DNA of 39,203 nucleotides, from the NCBI RefSeq assembly GCF_004403515.1, contig NZ_SOHH01000098.1, positions 1 to 39,203 on the forward strand. Direction: 5' to 3'. Below are positions 15,784-23,260 of this stretch, piece by piece. Position 1 is the first letter of the stretch, and every line of letters starts with the position of its first letter. Origin of the DNA: Cryobacterium fucosi (lineage in GTDB: Bacteria; Actinomycetota; Actinomycetes; Actinomycetales; Microbacteriaceae). A model generated the notes under the pieces. It did no database searches and was not told the origin of the DNA. It saw nothing but the letters and a program-made list of their open reading frames with translations. Position numbers and translations under genes: made by a program.

Positions 15784-16062
15784 TCAGAGCTCGCGGTAGA
15801 CGCTGCTCCGGTGAGCTATCCGTAGAGCGAGAACCACGAGCTCGGTGTCGTTGATCGTGTACACGACGCGGTAGTCACCGACGCGGATTCGCCACAGATT
15901 TGGATACCCGACTAGGGCGCGAACCCCGCGCGGGCGCGGGTCTGCGCTCAAGGCGTCGACGGCTTTAACTACGCGGCGAGCGACCGGCTTGTCGAGCTTG
16001 GTCAGCTCCTTGACGGCCTTCGGGTCATACTCGACAACGAAGTATGAGCCGGCCGCAGTCAC
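15784..16062 (-). CDS. RelE/ParE-family toxin, 92 aa
   Basis: Compact type II toxin with the RelE fold: an N-terminal helix pair (YDPKAVKELTKLDKPVARRV), then PRPRGVRALVGYPNLWRIRVGDYRVVYTIND, where the strands and the basic residues used for ribosome-bound mRNA cleavage in RelE lie, and the closing ALRIAHRSSVYREL. Length is typical. Its ATG overlaps the stop of the upstream antitoxin by four bases, the usual coupled arrangement. The stop is 160 bp from repeat cluster B. Confidence 0.88.
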   Translation of the reverse strand: MTAAGSYFVVEYDPKAVKELTKLDKPVARRVVKAVDALSADPRPRGVRALVGYPNLWRIRVGDYRVVYTINDTELVVLALRIAHRSSVYREL

Positions 16063-16334
16063 AGGCCCAGTGCCCTGGCAACCTCATCCGAAGTGACAGC
16101 TTTGGTGCGTCCAGCGTCGAGATCAGCCAGTCGCTCCAGCGCGATCCGACCATGCTCACGGTCAATCATTGCTTCGTATCTCTCTACAAACTCGGCGGGC
16201 ACGATCGCGGCGGCCAGTTGCCGACCTCGTCCACGCGTCACGTAAGTGATCTCGCCGCCGAATGCAGCCCGGTTCACGGCGTCGGAAAAATGATCTCTCG
16301 CCTGGCTAACCGAAAGCACGGTGTCTGAACTCAT
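16059..16334 (-). CDS. Phd/YefM-family antitoxin, 91 aa
   Basis: The N-terminal dimer and DNA-binding part of the Phd/YefM fold is clear: SVSQARDHFSDAVNRAAFGG, then EITYVTRGRGRQLAAAIVPAEFVERYEAM; the tail (DREHGRIALERLADLDAGR) would wrap the toxin. The open frame reaches 16418, but that extension is repeat DNA (MVELVET); the ATG at 16334 has GGAGAG directly upstream. A CATAAT box lies about ten bases before the start. Expected to neutralise the RelE-like toxin and repress the operon. Confidence 0.85.
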   Translation of the reverse strand: MSSDTVLSVSQARDHFSDAVNRAAFGGEITYVTRGRGRQLAAAIVPAEFVERYEAMIDREHGRIALERLADLDAGRTKAVTSDEVARALGL

Positions 16335-16396
16335 CTCTCCATTATGCGCCAAGAACGCCAACTTAGCCAGATTTCTGTCATCCGAGACCGTCACCA

Positions 16397-16581
16397 TGGT
16401 TTCGACAAGCTCAACCACCGGTGGTCGAGCCCGTCGAGACCCGGTGGTCGAGCTCGTCGAGACCCGGTGGTCGAGCCCGTCGAGACCCCGGTCGAGCTCG
16501 TCGAGACCCGGTGGTCGAGCTTGTCGAGACCCGGTGATTTCGACAGGCTCAATCCAAGGATTTCGGCAGGCTCAATCACCG
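16397..16581. repeat. REP-like palindrome cluster C
   Basis: At least seven half-units: one GGTTTCGACAAGCTCAACC form, then five GTGGTCGAGC...TCGAGACC forms, then GATTTCGACAGGCTCAATCC and a closing copy. It lies between the Phd/RelE pair and the RES module and reads into the upstream part of the antitoxin frame. Confidence 0.85.
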
Positions 16582-16590
16582 TTGGCTCGA

Positions 16591-17217
16591 CTACAGCGAG
16601 GCGTAGCCCAGCTTCCTCGTGGCCTGAGCCACGATCTCGTCCGCCGTCGTGTCGCTGAGCCGTGCGCTGAAGCGAACGCGCGCCGGGAAAGCAGGGAGCT
16701 TCTCGGTCCGGCTGAACAGGGTGACGAGGGGTTCGTTGTTGATCGAGGACTGGTGGTAGAGCCCATCCAGCACGTCACCGTGCCGCTCGTAGATCGCCCG
16801 AGCCCATGCCTGCGTGGTCGCCTTGTCGTCCATCATCATCGCCGCGGCAGCGCCGTTGATCACGGGCCAGTTCGAGGTGAGGTCGAGGAGCATCAGCTCG
16901 CGCGACGGGACCCATGCCACAATGGTCGCCCCGCCCATCGAGCGGTCGATCACTCGCTCTCCCTGGTAGACCTCCCCGAGTGCGGTGTAGGGCCGAGTGG
17001 CCGCGTACATGACCCCGGTGTCGGGATACGTGTCTGCCGGCAACGGTTGCGGGTCGAATCGCATGTCCGGGATCGGGCCGTAGTGGCGCAACTGGTTCCA
17101 CGCGACTGGGCGTGCGCCTTCCGTGCGGAACACGCGCCACAGTGACCCTTCAAAGGTCCGGACGTGTGATCGGTGGTTGATGATGAACGCGGGTGGGGGA
17201 GTAGGCGGGACCTTCAC
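16591..17217 (-). CDS. RES-domain toxin (predicted NAD+-degrading), 208 aa
   Basis: RES toxins remove cellular NAD+. The RES pattern is seen as LWRVFRTEG near residue 25, IPDMRFDPQP near 50, YAATRPYTALGEVYQGERV near 75 with the conserved Glu, and LYHQSSINNEPLVTLFSR further on with the conserved Ser. Length fits. The GTG start at 17217 overlaps the TGA of the upstream antitoxin gene (GTGA), and the frame above it has only Arg-rich shadow sequence. It ends ten bases from repeat cluster C. Confidence 0.82.
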   Translation of the reverse strand: MKVPPTPPPAFIINHRSHVRTFEGSLWRVFRTEGARPVAWNQLRHYGPIPDMRFDPQPLPADTYPDTGVMYAATRPYTALGEVYQGERVIDRSMGGATIVAWVPSRELMLLDLTSNWPVINGAAAAMMMDDKATTQAWARAIYERHGDVLDGLYHQSSINNEPLVTLFSRTEKLPAFPARVRFSARLSDTTADEIVAQATRKLGYASL

Positions 17218-17849
17218 GACTGAAGGACGCTGTCGAGGATGTTCACGAGAGCCTGCGGATCGCCACCATGCAACAGCCACTCCGGCGGAGTCATGTGCTC
17301 GCCGTTGGCACGCAGACTCGCCTGCGGCGTTGACATGAAGCCCTGAATGCTCGCGGGGTGCATGTCGTGGGGAAAGGCCTTGACCAAGGCTGCGAGGCCA
17401 GGGAGTACCGGATGCGCCGGGTCACTGGTGAACTGCCAGGTTGGGTAGCGGCGCTTTCCGCCAGCGATGAAGCTGTAGAGGATTCCCTTAGCTTGGCGGT
17501 GGCGCACCCTGGAAGCATCGATGCCGAGTCGCAGGGCGACTTCGGCGGCGCTCAGGGATGCAGTCACCGCCCCCAGCCGCGTCTTGCGTTCGGCTTCGGC
17601 CAGTTCGCCTCGTGCGACGCTGGCCTCGATCTCAGCGAAGTCGCTGGGGGTGAACGAACCCGACTCGATCAGGAAGGCGATCTGCTCGACGGAGAGGGCG
17701 CCGCCGCGAGGCTGGCGTTTCTTGAGTAGGTCGGCGGATTCCCGAAGGAGGGTGACCACCAAGTCGTCGCCTTGACCTTGTGCCTGGGCGGCGTCCATGA
17801 GGTACTGGACGCTCGCTTGAACTTCGGCGTGGCCCGTTGTGTTGGGCAT
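17214..17849 (-). CDS. Xre/MbcA-like antitoxin of RES toxin, 211 aa
   Basis: Antitoxin partner of the RES protein. Residues 90-135 hold a helix-turn-helix (VTASLSAAEVALRLGIDASRV) and the C-terminus has the toxin-binding type of sequence MTPPEWLLHGGDPQALVNIL, common to RES antitoxins. The N-terminal 90 residues are a helical region with no assigned role, so this is longer than simple Xre-MbcA antitoxins. The ATG at 17849 has CCGGAG six bases upstream. An AT-rich stretch at 17885-17900 upstream may hold the promoter. Confidence 0.78.
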   Translation of the reverse strand: MPNTTGHAEVQASVQYLMDAAQAQGQGDDLVVTLLRESADLLKKRQPRGGALSVEQIAFLIESGSFTPSDFAEIEASVARGELAEAERKTRLGAVTASLSAAEVALRLGIDASRVRHRQAKGILYSFIAGGKRRYPTWQFTSDPAHPVLPGLAALVKAFPHDMHPASIQGFMSTPQASLRANGEHMTPPEWLLHGGDPQALVNILDSVLQS

Positions 17850-17942
17850 GTGGACTCCGGGGGGCTGGACGTAGGGTCATATCGCACTTAATATCTTAGG
17901 AGGGAAGTTTCGTGCGCGCAACGGTCGGGAACGCGCTCACTC

Positions 17943-18268
17943 CGGTGGTCGAGTTCCCGCCGGTGGTCGAGCTTGCGCCGGTGGTCGAGCTCGCGCCGGT
18001 GGTCGAGCTTGTCGAGACCCGGTGATTTCGACGGGCTCAATCCAAGGATTTCGACGAGCTCAATCACCGTGCCGGTGGTCGAGCTTGTCGAGACCCGGTG
18101 ATTTCGACGGGCTCAATCCAAGGATTTCGACGAGCTCAATCACCGTGCCGGTGGTCGAGCCCGTCGAGACCCGGTGATTTCGACAGGCTCAATCCAAGGA
18201 TTTCGACGGGCTCAATCACCGCACCGGTGGTCGAGCCTGTCGAGACCCGGTGACAGGCTCAATCACCG
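17943..18268. repeat. REP-like palindrome cluster D
   Basis: The largest palindrome cluster of the left half, about 325 bp. It has degenerate GGTGGTCGAGCTTGCGCC units at 17943-18000, then three near-identical blocks of about 75 bp containing GGTGATTTCGACGGGCTCAA, TCCAAGGATTTCGACG and CTCAATCACCG. The end overlaps the last codons of the gene at 18263-19846 (IEPLETR). No gene is seen in this stretch. Confidence 0.85.
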
Positions 18269-19846
18269 GGTCTCGAGGGGCTCGATCTGGCTCGGCTCCG
18301 GCAGCTGGATCACACCGTCGTCGAGCGACACGATCGTGTTCCACCAGCCATCCGGATGCTCCATCGCGAAGCCGGGAACGAGCCACGCGTCGCCCTCCGC
18401 GTCCCACATCATCAGGAGGGTCCGTGTGGCCTTGTCGACCTTCACGACGACGACCTTCGGCTTCTCGGGCACGGGCAGGGGTTCGGGTGACGGCTCGGGC
18501 AACGGTTCGGGAAGTGGCTCGACCGTCGGCGGTTCGGGAAGCGGCTCGACCGTCGGCGGGACCGCCGGTTCGACCGGGGTCGGCGCGGGCACCGGCTCCG
18601 CGGTCGGGTCCACGCTCGGCTCCTCCGTCTTGCCCGGGCCCGGCTCGATGATCGGGTTGTCGCGCGGATCGACGCCCTGCGGCACGGGCTCCTTCCCTCC
18701 GGACGGCGACCCCGTCGCATCCGTTGAGCGAAGCATGCCGTCGGCGAAGATTCGCATTCCGCCCTGGAACTCCGGGCCGGCGGTCCCGAACCAGCGATAG
18801 TCGCTGAGTCGCGCTACCGCGTCGGTCGCCGAGATCGTGCCGAAGCTGCCCCGGTCGACGACCTCGATGGAGTGGCCGGAGGCCCAGGCGATTTTGCCGG
18901 AGGATGCCCACGCCACGGTCCACTCGAGGGCGGTCTGGGTGCCATCCACCGTGAGGTTCGCGGTCGCGACCGTCTGCCAGGGGTCCGCCGTCACGCGGAT
19001 GTCGCCGGCCGAGACCTCGAGACCGGTCTTGCCGAACAGAGCGCGGGCCTGCGCTCTCGCCTCGGCCTCGCTCGGAGCGAGACTCGCCTCCGCGGGCACA
19101 GGAGGCACCTCGCAGGCCGGCAGCACGTCGATTGCGGGGCCACCGGCGGCATCCGCGGCATCCGCGACCGGCGCCGCTGCGCAGACCACTCGCGGCGTGG
19201 ACGTCGGGTCGTTGTACCACCAGTCGCCGGTGCCCGACCAGGAGATCGTGACGGATGGCGCGGAGCCGTCCTCCGGGCCGACCATCCAGGTGGGGTAGGC
19301 CGGGTCGGAGTACATCGCCTTCGTCGGCTCGCCGGCGACGCCGAGCGCACCGGCGACATCGCGGAGCCTCGACTCCGCAGTGCCCGCGCGTTTCAGCTGG
19401 TAGACCGAGCCGGAGCCGGCCTCGCGGGAGAGACCGCTGCCCGCTTCGTAGCGGTAGTCGATCCAGGGGGCGATGCGCATTTCGCTCGTGGCGGCATCCG
19501 TGGCCATCTTGAGGCTGGAGCTCTGTGCGCCTCCGCCGGTCGCTGCGCTCATACCGCTGCTCGCGGCGAGAAAGAGCGGCGCGCGCTGGGTCGGCAGCGA
19601 GACCACGAGCGCTCCCACGGTGACCGCGGCGATCGCGAGAGTCGCGCCGCCGGCGGCCTGGAGGCGTCGTTGGCGATTCACGAGGCGGGGCACCTCGCGG
19701 GCCTGGGCGCTCGTGATGAGGTCGGGCGACAGCTCGGGGGTCGCGCCCCGGGCGCCGAGGCTTCGCCGCAGACGCGCGTCGACGTTGGTGTCGCCGTTGC
19801 CGTTGTTGACACCGTCGCGGGTGGTGTCGTCAGAAAATTCGCTCAT
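18263..19846 (-). CDS. Membrane-anchored protein in ECF sigma operon (possible anti-sigma/regulator), 527 aa
   Basis: Cytoplasmic N-terminus of about 65 residues, one membrane helix (AAGGATLAIAAVTVGALVVS), a large external domain (about 90-390), a Pro/Glu repeat linker of alternating PLPEP and PTVEP units, and a last 55-residue domain (VVVVKVDKATRTLLMMWDAE...). The ATG at 19846 (MSEFSDDTTRDG) lies seven bases after the sigma factor stop. The partner position suggests control of the sigma factor, but no zinc anti-sigma H-x3-C-x2-C is visible in the cytoplasmic part, so this is context only. The last seven codons are made of repeat-cluster D sequence, a sign that the repeat invaded the 3' end. 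Confidence 0.6.
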   Translation of the reverse strand: MSEFSDDTTRDGVNNGNGDTNVDARLRRSLGARGATPELSPDLITSAQAREVPRLVNRQRRLQAAGGATLAIAAVTVGALVVSLPTQRAPLFLAASSGMSAATGGGAQSSSLKMATDAATSEMRIAPWIDYRYEAGSGLSREAGSGSVYQLKRAGTAESRLRDVAGALGVAGEPTKAMYSDPAYPTWMVGPEDGSAPSVTISWSGTGDWWYNDPTSTPRVVCAAAPVADAADAAGGPAIDVLPACEVPPVPAEASLAPSEAEARAQARALFGKTGLEVSAGDIRVTADPWQTVATANLTVDGTQTALEWTVAWASSGKIAWASGHSIEVVDRGSFGTISATDAVARLSDYRWFGTAGPEFQGGMRIFADGMLRSTDATGSPSGGKEPVPQGVDPRDNPIIEPGPGKTEEPSVDPTAEPVPAPTPVEPAVPPTVEPLPEPPTVEPLPEPLPEPSPEPLPVPEKPKVVVVKVDKATRTLLMMWDAEGDAWLVPGFAMEHPDGWWNTIVSLDDGVIQLPEPSQIEPLETR

Positions 19847-19853
19847 GCAATGG

Positions 19854-20396
19854 TTATGTCGGCTGAGGGGCCGATCTTTCAGAAGGGGCGGGATCGTCAT
19901 TCCCGGCGGGATCGTCTTTCTCCTCCATCAGCTGCGCGAGCGTCTTCTTCGCACGGTGCAAACGGATGCTCACCGCATTGGCGCTGACACCGAGCGCGAG
20001 CGAGATGGCTGCGATGGGCAGGTCCTCGAGCACCGCCAGCGCGAGAACCTCGCGGTCGCGCGGGCGAAGCCGGCGCCACGCATCGGCCAGGGCGAGGTCG
20101 GAGATCGCGATGTCCTCGGCGGAGGGTGCCGTGTCGATCGCGCGGAGCGTGAACAGGAGCGAGGCCGCCGTCGCCTGCCGCCGCCGGTGATTCGCGACGA
20201 GGTTGGCCGCGATGCGGTAGAGCCACGGCAGCTCCTCGCCCGGCGTCACGGTGTCCCGCCTGCGCCAGGCGATCGCGAACACGTCGGCGGCGAGATCCTC
20301 GACGAACCGGTGCTCGACCCGGCGCGCGAGGTAGCCGCCGATGGCGGGCAGATACGTCGAATAGACGGCGGCGAACGCGTCGTCGGCAGTGGGCAT
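19854..20396 (-). CDS. ECF-type RNA polymerase sigma factor, 180 aa
   Basis: Sigma-70 family, group 4. Region 2 is seen as FAAVYSTYLPAIGGYLARRV, then VEDLAADVFAIAWRR and PWLYRIAANLVANHRRR; region 4 as LRPRDREVLALAVLEDLPIA followed by the HTH AISLALGVSANAVSIRLHRAKKTL. Length is normal. It is followed after seven bases by the gene for a membrane-anchored protein, the usual place for an anti-sigma factor. The ATG at 20396 is preceded by 92 bp from the toxin-like gene upstream, enough for its own promoter. Confidence 0.9.
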   Translation of the reverse strand: MPTADDAFAAVYSTYLPAIGGYLARRVEHRFVEDLAADVFAIAWRRRDTVTPGEELPWLYRIAANLVANHRRRQATAASLLFTLRAIDTAPSAEDIAISDLALADAWRRLRPRDREVLALAVLEDLPIAAISLALGVSANAVSIRLHRAKKTLAQLMEEKDDPAGNDDPAPSERSAPQPT

Positions 20397-20488
20397 AGCG
20401 TCAGTCTGGCGGAGGGGAGGGTGCGGGACAACCCGACGTTCTATGCCTGTCGATCGTTTGACCGTCGGCAGCGAAGGCGGTATGTCGA

Positions 20489-20782
20489 CTACCGGAAGTT
20501 CTTCTTCGAGTCGGTCTCATTGGGGTGGCCGGTCGCAGCTTTCGTGATGTAGACGCGTCCTGGCTTCTTCGCCTTCGCGTCGGACTCGTCGACGGCGTAC
20601 CAGAGACGTGCACCATCAGTCACCTTGTACTGCCACTGCGGCAGAGCCACGCCGTCGACCAGGATCGTGGAGAGATCTCCTCGGAGTTGGTAGCAGCGAG
20701 CCGGGTCGTACCTGGTGGGATGCGCCGTGAGATAGTCGTAGGCATCCGTGAGGGCGTTCTTTGCGCCGCGCTTCCCCGCCAT
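20489..20782 (-). CDS. Candidate RelE-like toxin of an uncharacterised two-gene module, 97 aa
   Basis: Small basic protein. The central part ARCYQLRGDLSTILVDGVAL, then WQYKVTDGARLWYAVDESD and VYITKAATGHPNETDSKK, follows the strand order and residue pattern of RelE/ParE-fold toxins (bulky strand residues, a Y-x-V centre, a His-rich end), but the match is weak and it would not be called by the core RelE motif. The ATG directly abuts the stop of the preceding gene (TAGATG), implying coupled translation, and that gene looks like an antitoxin. Function is inferred from size, charge and partner. Confidence 0.5.
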   Translation of the reverse strand: MAGKRGAKNALTDAYDYLTAHPTRYDPARCYQLRGDLSTILVDGVALPQWQYKVTDGARLWYAVDESDAKAKKPGRVYITKAATGHPNETDSKKNFR

Positions 20783-21220
20783 CTATGGACGATCGACCCG
20801 GATCGGCCCCGCCGGCAACTCGATCGGCTCGACAGGGCGCATGCCCATCGCGTACGCAAACGCCGTCTCCTGCCACTCCTGCTGCGCTCTCAGCAGCCGC
20901 TCGAATGTGCCGAGTTCGCTGGCGGCGTAGAGGAGTTGTTCGATCTCGGCGGCGTAGACGCGCAGCTCGCCCGGGGTGAACTCCGCCGTCCAGGCGAAAA
21001 GATCCGTGAGCGCGGCCGCGACGTCGCCCTTGTTCCGGCCGATCGCGCGGATCAGACGGCTCGACAGCGCGACACCGTTCTCGAGCACGTCGAGATCATG
21101 ACCGCGCAGGATCACGAGATCGTCACCATCACGGCGCGTGATGCGCACCTGACCCTCGTCAATGTGGGCCAGGACCTCTTTGGGCCTTCGCAAAAGGTCG
21201 GTGAATGTCGCGGTACTCAT
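20783..21220 (-). CDS. Candidate Phd-like antitoxin, 145 aa
   Basis: The N-terminus MSTATFTDLLRRPKEVLAHI followed by VRITRRDGDDLVILRGHDLD has the short helix-strand arrangement of Phd/YefM-like DNA-binding antitoxins. The remaining 100 residues are helical, with EFTPGELRVYAAEIEQLLYA near the end, longer than usual. The ATG at 21220 is preferred to the GTG two codons earlier. A perfect inverted repeat lies 14 bases upstream. The gene is first in a two-gene unit with the toxin-like ORF. Confidence 0.55.
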   Translation of the reverse strand: MSTATFTDLLRRPKEVLAHIDEGQVRITRRDGDDLVILRGHDLDVLENGVALSSRLIRAIGRNKGDVAAALTDLFAWTAEFTPGELRVYAAEIEQLLYAASELGTFERLLRAQQEWQETAFAYAMGMRPVEPIELPAGPIRVDRP

Positions 21221-21233
21221 GCCCACACACTAC

Positions 21234-21251
21234 ATCAGATAAACATCTGAT
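21234..21251. promoter_or_regulatory. Inverted repeat upstream of the candidate antitoxin (operator)
   Basis: ATCAGAT (21234-21240), spacer AAAC, ATCTGAT (21245-21251): perfect seven-base arms centred about 22 bases before the minus-strand ATG at 21220. The position fits the -10 region or transcription start, as expected of an autoregulatory operator. Confidence 0.5.
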
Positions 21252-21624
21252 TTGCTTCGGGATGAAGCTAGCCCCGGTGTTCCCGCAGTGCCTCAGAACC
21301 CACCGACGAAATTTGAGCGGGGTCAGCCGGCCTGCAGGCCTTTGGCTACTGCTGGGAGACGCAGTCGTTCGATGATCTCGCTGCCCTCAACGCTGCACAA
21401 TCTTGGGCATTCATGTCCGCGATGGGCCATCGACGACGACACCCCTCGTCCATGGTCGAACTCGTGACCCGGCTGCGAAAGAGCCGAGGTCGGCAGTGTT
21501 TTTCCCGGGTTTCTGGATAGTTTTGATGGCCGCTGTTCTCCTCCACATATACGGTCTGATCAGCTTATCCACACATTTTGAGGATGTCGGTGGAATGTCG
21601 GTGGGTGGTCGTAATGTGACCCGT
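21252..21624. other. Intergenic stretch with a gene-like relic
   Basis: This stretch separates the two-gene module from the 13E12 gene. In plus frame, about 21340-21500 reads YCWETQSFDDLAALNAAQSW and AFMSAMGHRRRHP without a start, and looks like the tail of a lost protein; its family is not recognised. TTATCCACACA near 21563 and GGTGGTCGTAATG near 21605 precede the 13E12 start. No RNA gene is seen. Confidence 0.35.
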
Positions 21625-22932
21625 ATGACGATCCTTGTGAATCCCCGGCAGGAGGCCCTTGGTGAGCGTTTCGAGGCGATCAAGGAGGCCGAGCGTGACA
21701 TCGCCAGGGCCTTCGCCCGGCGTGCGGAGCTCATCGACGAGGCCCGCCGTTTCCGTGAGGAGACGGCGGCGCAGCTGGTCGCATCCGCCGGCTGCGCCGC
21801 GTCTGTGTCGCGCTGGAACGAGGCGATGATCGGCGACCGGGAATTCGTGAGCGAGCTGGCCTGCACTCTCCTGGTGCCGCAGCGCACCGCCGAAACCGTG
21901 ATCGCCGAGAGCCGGGCCCTCGTCGACGACCTGCCCCAGACCCGGGCCGCTTTGCACCGCGGGGAGATTCCGTACCGGAACGCGCAGGCCCTGATGGGTC
22001 AGTCGTGGTCGGTGCCGGCCGACGCGAAGGCGGCGTTCGAAGCGGCGCTGCTGCCCTCCGCCGCGAACCTGACGGCGTCAAAGCTCAAGGCCAAGGCGCG
22101 GATGCTGCGGGAGCGGCTTCACCCCGAGACGATCACGGCCCGGCACGACACATCGATCGACAAGCGAAAGGTGCTGCTCGAGCCCGAGGCCGACGGGATG
22201 GCGTCGCTCTGCTGGTACGACAGCGCGGAGCAGGTCGAGGCCGCCTATCGGCGGATCACCACGACCGCGCTGAGCCTGCAGGGCCCTGAGGAGCCTCGCA
22301 CTCTCACCCAATTGCGGGCGGATGTGCTGGGGGACCTGCTGATCGACGGCGTCACTCCCGCCGGAATCGCGAAGGGGATCCGGGCCACTGTCAATGTGAC
22401 GGTGCCGGTGTTGACCCTGATGGGCCTCTCCGAGGAGCCGGCCCACCTCGAGGGGTACGGTCCAATTGACCCGGAGACGGCAAGGCGGCTCGCGGCCGGG
22501 GCGCCGAGCTTCACCCGGTTGCTGACGCATCCGGAGACCGGGGTGGTGCTCTCGGTCGGCCGCGACCAGTACAAGGTCCCCAACGACCTGAAACGGCACG
22601 TGCACCTTCGAGACGAAACGTGCCGGTTCCCGGGTTGCAACCGCCCGGCGGACGAGTGCGACCTCGACCACACCCTGGACTGGCAGTTCCAGGGCCACAC
22701 CGCCCACGATAATCTGGCTTCCGTCTGTGCCGGTGACCATGCGCTGAAAAGCGAGACCGGGTGGACCGCGAAACAGCTCCCGGGCGGCGTCATCGAGTGG
22801 ACCTCGCCGACCGGTCGACCCTTCCGCACCGAACCGGCCGTCGACATCCGCCCCTCGCCGCCGTCCGCGCCGCCGTCGCCACCGCCGGCCCGGATCGTTT
22901 CGGCGGAGCCGGCCGAACCGCCGCCATTCTGA
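21625..22932 (+). CDS. 13E12-type DUF222 / HNH endonuclease protein, 435 aa
   Basis: Member of the actinobacterial 13E12 repeat family. Residues 1-330 are the helical DUF222 part (ERFEAIKEAERDIARAFARR, ALHRGEIPYRNAQALM, RADVLGDLLIDG). Residues 335-420 form an HNH nuclease: HVHLRDETCRFPGCNRP with the zinc Cys, DLDHTLDWQFQGHTAHDNL with the central His and Asn, VCAGDHALK with the last His. The tail is Pro-rich. The frame is open to 21403, but the ATG at 21625 (MTILVNPRQEALGERF) fits the family start; the ribosome site is weak. The biological role of these proteins is unknown. A repeat cluster starts right after the stop. Confidence 0.8.
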   Translation: MTILVNPRQEALGERFEAIKEAERDIARAFARRAELIDEARRFREETAAQLVASAGCAASVSRWNEAMIGDREFVSELACTLLVPQRTAETVIAESRALVDDLPQTRAALHRGEIPYRNAQALMGQSWSVPADAKAAFEAALLPSAANLTASKLKAKARMLRERLHPETITARHDTSIDKRKVLLEPEADGMASLCWYDSAEQVEAAYRRITTTALSLQGPEEPRTLTQLRADVLGDLLIDGVTPAGIAKGIRATVNVTVPVLTLMGLSEEPAHLEGYGPIDPETARRLAAGAPSFTRLLTHPETGVVLSVGRDQYKVPNDLKRHVHLRDETCRFPGCNRPADECDLDHTLDWQFQGHTAHDNLASVCAGDHALKSETGWTAKQLPGGVIEWTSPTGRPFRTEPAVDIRPSPPSAPPSPPPARIVSAEPAEPPPF

Positions 22933-22942
22933 CCTGAGGCCG

Positions 22943-23190
22943 CCGGTGGTCGACCCTGCCGGTGGTCGACCCTGTCGGTGGTCGAGCCCGCCGGTGGTCG
23001 AGCCCGTCGAGACCCCCGCCTGCCGGTGGTCGAGCCTGTCGAGACCCCCCGCCCCGTGGTTTCGACAGGCTCAACCCCCCGGTGGTCGAGCCAGTCGAGA
23101 CCCCGCCCCGTGGTTTCGACAGGCTCAACCCCCGGTGGTCGAGCCTGTCGAGACCCCCCAGCCGGTGGTTTCGGCAGGCTCAACCACCGG
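22943..23190. repeat. REP-like palindrome cluster E
   Basis: About ten half-units of GTGGTCGAGCCTGTCGAGACC type in both orientations with C-rich spacers, including GGTTTCGACAGGCTCAACC forms. It fills the gap between the 13E12 gene and the helicase-like gene; no gene lies in it. Confidence 0.85.
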
Positions 23191-23260
23191 TCGGCGGGCG
23201 TGGAGGGAGCGTACATCTGCAACGACTAAACTCAAAGGTCGGATTTCAAGGGGTGTGTGA

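Noticed and set aside
14088..18268. CRISPR array
   Set aside because: The repeats are palindromic, in both orientations and irregularly spaced, with no unique spacers and no cas genes.
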